This document shows positions 10,209 to 11,073 of a stretch of 11,073 bases of DNA, one piece after another (within the stretch, counting starts at the first letter, position 1; each line of letters opens with the position of its first letter). A program made the translations under genes and the position numbers. The stretch is from Candidatus Jorgensenbacteria bacterium CG23_combo_of_CG06-09_8_20_14_all_54_14 (lineage in GTDB: Bacteria > Patescibacteriota > Minisyncoccia > UBA6257 > GWB1-50-10). Below the pieces are notes generated by a model. It saw only the letters and a list, made by a program, of their open reading frames with translations, had not been told where the DNA came from and searched no databases. Location: positions 599 to 11,671 of the forward strand of contig PCRZ01000029.1 in the NCBI GenBank assembly GCA_002772205.1, read 5' to 3'.

Positions 10209-10645
10209 AGGAGGATGTGCAAAAACTGCGCGTGGAGACCGGCGCCGGCGTGATGGAGTGCAAGCGGGCGCTTGAAGACGCAAAGGGAGGTTTTGAAAAA
10301 GCGGCGGAGCTTATCCGCGCGCGCGGCTTGGAGAAAGCCGCCGCCAAAAAGAGCCGGGCCACCGGCGCGGGGCTCTTGGAGGCGTACATTCACCAGAACC
10401 GCGTAGGGGTGCTCCTCGACGTGCACGCGGAGACGGACTTCGTGGTGCGCTCGGAGCCGTTCCGGAATCTTGCCCATGAACTTGCCATGCAGATTGCTGC
10501 CATGGACCCCAAAGACCCCGCCGCGCTTTTAACCCAACCCTACATCAAGGATTCCGCGATGACCGTGGAGGCGCTGGTGAAAGGGGTGGTGGCGAGGGTG
10601 GGAGAGAACATCACCGTGGAGCGCTTCGTGCGCTACGAGCTCTAG
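10205..10645 (+). CDS. tsf: Elongation factor Ts, short form
   Basis: This is a 146-aa EF-Ts, the nucleotide exchange factor for EF-Tu. The N-terminal UBA-like domain reads VQKLRVETGAGVMECKRALEDAKGGFEKAAELIRARGL (residues 5-42). The exchange motif is T77-D-F-V80 followed by RSEPF. The C-terminal EALVKGVVARVGENITVERFVRYEL closes a single core subdomain. It is much shorter than E. coli EF-Ts (283 aa) and shorter than the Thermus form (about 196 aa), so the second core subdomain and the coiled coil are missing. The motifs and the frame are clean, so this looks like a native short form rather than a truncation. The start overlaps the rpsB stop. Confidence 0.95.
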   Translation: MKEDVQKLRVETGAGVMECKRALEDAKGGFEKAAELIRARGLEKAAAKKSRATGAGLLEAYIHQNRVGVLLDVHAETDFVVRSEPFRNLAHELAMQIAAMDPKDPAALLTQPYIKDSAMTVEALVKGVVARVGENITVERFVRYEL

Positions 10646-10650
10646 ACCTT

Positions 10651-10998
10651 ATGGCCGCGTTTCTCCTTGAGATGCTGATGGTGGTAAGTATAGGGGTAGT
10701 GCTCTACCTCCTCGCGCGGGCGCTCCCGCGTGTGAGCGATGTTGATACCTCGCCCACGCCTGACACCCCCGCGCCCAACTGGCTCATGGATCGGCTTGAA
10801 AAAATGGATGAGGAGATCCTCTCCGTCGCGGAGAAATTTCTCCGTCGGCTGCGGGTGGCGCTCCTAAAACTTGACAACACGATGACGGGAAAGCTCAAGC
10901 GGTTCAAGAAAGAGGTTTCTACGGAGACAAGTTTCTCGCTGGAGGGGGAAGAGGGAGAGCGCAAGAACGGTAACGGAAAAACAAAGGGCGGAGTATAA
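10651..10998 (+). CDS. Hypothetical single-pass membrane protein
   Basis: This 115-aa protein is not recognised. One hydrophobic segment (FLLEMLMVVSIGVVLYLLA, residues about 4-22) can act as a signal anchor. It is followed by a Pro/Thr/Asp linker (about 30-43) and a charged, probably helical region rich in Arg, Lys and Glu up to the end, with a low-complexity tail (EGEEGERKNGNGKTKGG). With Arg and Lys mostly after the segment, the bulk should face the cytoplasm. It starts 5 bases after tsf and is probably co-transcribed. No catalytic motif is visible. Confidence 0.75.
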   Translation: MAAFLLEMLMVVSIGVVLYLLARALPRVSDVDTSPTPDTPAPNWLMDRLEKMDEEILSVAEKFLRRLRVALLKLDNTMTGKLKRFKKEVSTETSFSLEGEEGERKNGNGKTKGGV

Positions 10999-10999
10999 T
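10994..10999 (+). promoter_or_regulatory. -10 box for tRNA-Tyr, overlapping the upstream stop codon
   Basis: A perfect TATAAT overlaps the TAA (10996-10998) of the membrane protein gene. Transcription from about 11006 would begin 4 bases before the mature tRNA 5' end at about 11010. No good -35 is seen. Confidence 0.45.
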
Positions 11000-11009
11000 A
11001 AAATAAGTT

Positions 11010-11073
11010 GCGCAGGTGGCAGAGCGGTCAATTGCACGAGTCTGTAAAACTCGCGCCCTATGGGCTACGGAGG
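11010..11073 (+). tRNA. tRNA-Tyr (GUA), 3' end cut off by the window
   Basis: The acceptor 5' strand is GCGCAGG (11010-11016). The D-arm is GCA/TGC (11019-11021, 11033-11035) with GAGCGGTCAAT in the loop. The anticodon stem is CGAGT/ACTCG (11037-11041, 11049-11053) with loop CTGTAAA, giving anticodon GTA at 11044-11046. A long variable arm GCCC-TAT-GGGC (11055-11065) follows, as expected for bacterial class II tRNA-Tyr. The window ends in the T-arm, so the 3' acceptor strand and any encoded CCA cannot be judged. Confidence 0.9.

Overview
The window reads as a chromosomal stretch from a Candidate Phyla Radiation bacterium, most likely a Parcubacteria-type (Patescibacteria) lineage. That placement is inference from several traits seen together: a soluble VirD4/TraG-like ATPase with a C-terminal zinc ribbon, a very short EF-Ts (146 aa), an EF-P with an unusual tip loop, an rpsP-khpA-trmD cluster lacking rimM and rplS, small Cys-rich zinc-ribbon proteins, and GC-rich genes littered with palindromic mini-repeats.

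Layout, left to right. The 3' end of a TsaC/Sua5-type gene (2-439, +) is followed by the VirD4-like ATPase (608-2539, +). A 386-base convergent spacer (2540-2925) is packed with inverted repeats. efp (2926-3513, -) and murC (3573-4868, +) diverge from a compact promoter region. A zinc-dependent nucleoside deaminase (4941-5426, -) comes next, then mnmA (5604-6971, +), a perfect 40-bp palindrome, and a small eight-cysteine protein (7060-7308, +). A 560-base spacer (7309-7868) holds a decayed C-terminal copy of that small gene, three palindromes and the rpsP promoter. The translation block follows, all on +: rpsP, khpA, trmD, rpsB, tsf, a one-TM hypothetical protein, and the first part of a tRNA-Tyr(GUA) cut by the window end.

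Most genes serve translation. TsaC, MnmA, TrmD and possibly the deaminase act on tRNA. S16, S2, EF-Ts, EF-P and tRNA-Tyr belong to the ribosome cycle. MurC makes peptidoglycan precursor. The VirD4-like ATPase is the only gene pointing to macromolecule transport or DNA handling.

The most notable signal is not a gene. Several families of short palindromic elements lie between genes and also in frame inside core genes. MnmA is about 90-100 residues longer than usual, and the excess coincides with palindromic inserts at four or five places. TrmD carries an 84-bp (28-codon) insert bounded by a 10-bp direct repeat whose clean removal restores a normal TrmD sequence. An 18-bp piece of the same element is exactly repeated in the C-terminal tail of rpsB, and a related 29-bp unit lies between genes. 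This resembles the behaviour known for Rickettsia palindromic elements, but the sequences here look unrelated. A second signal is that several genes have a -10 box only 6-13 bases before the start codon and no Shine-Dalgarno sequence, which suggests leaderless or near-leaderless mRNAs.
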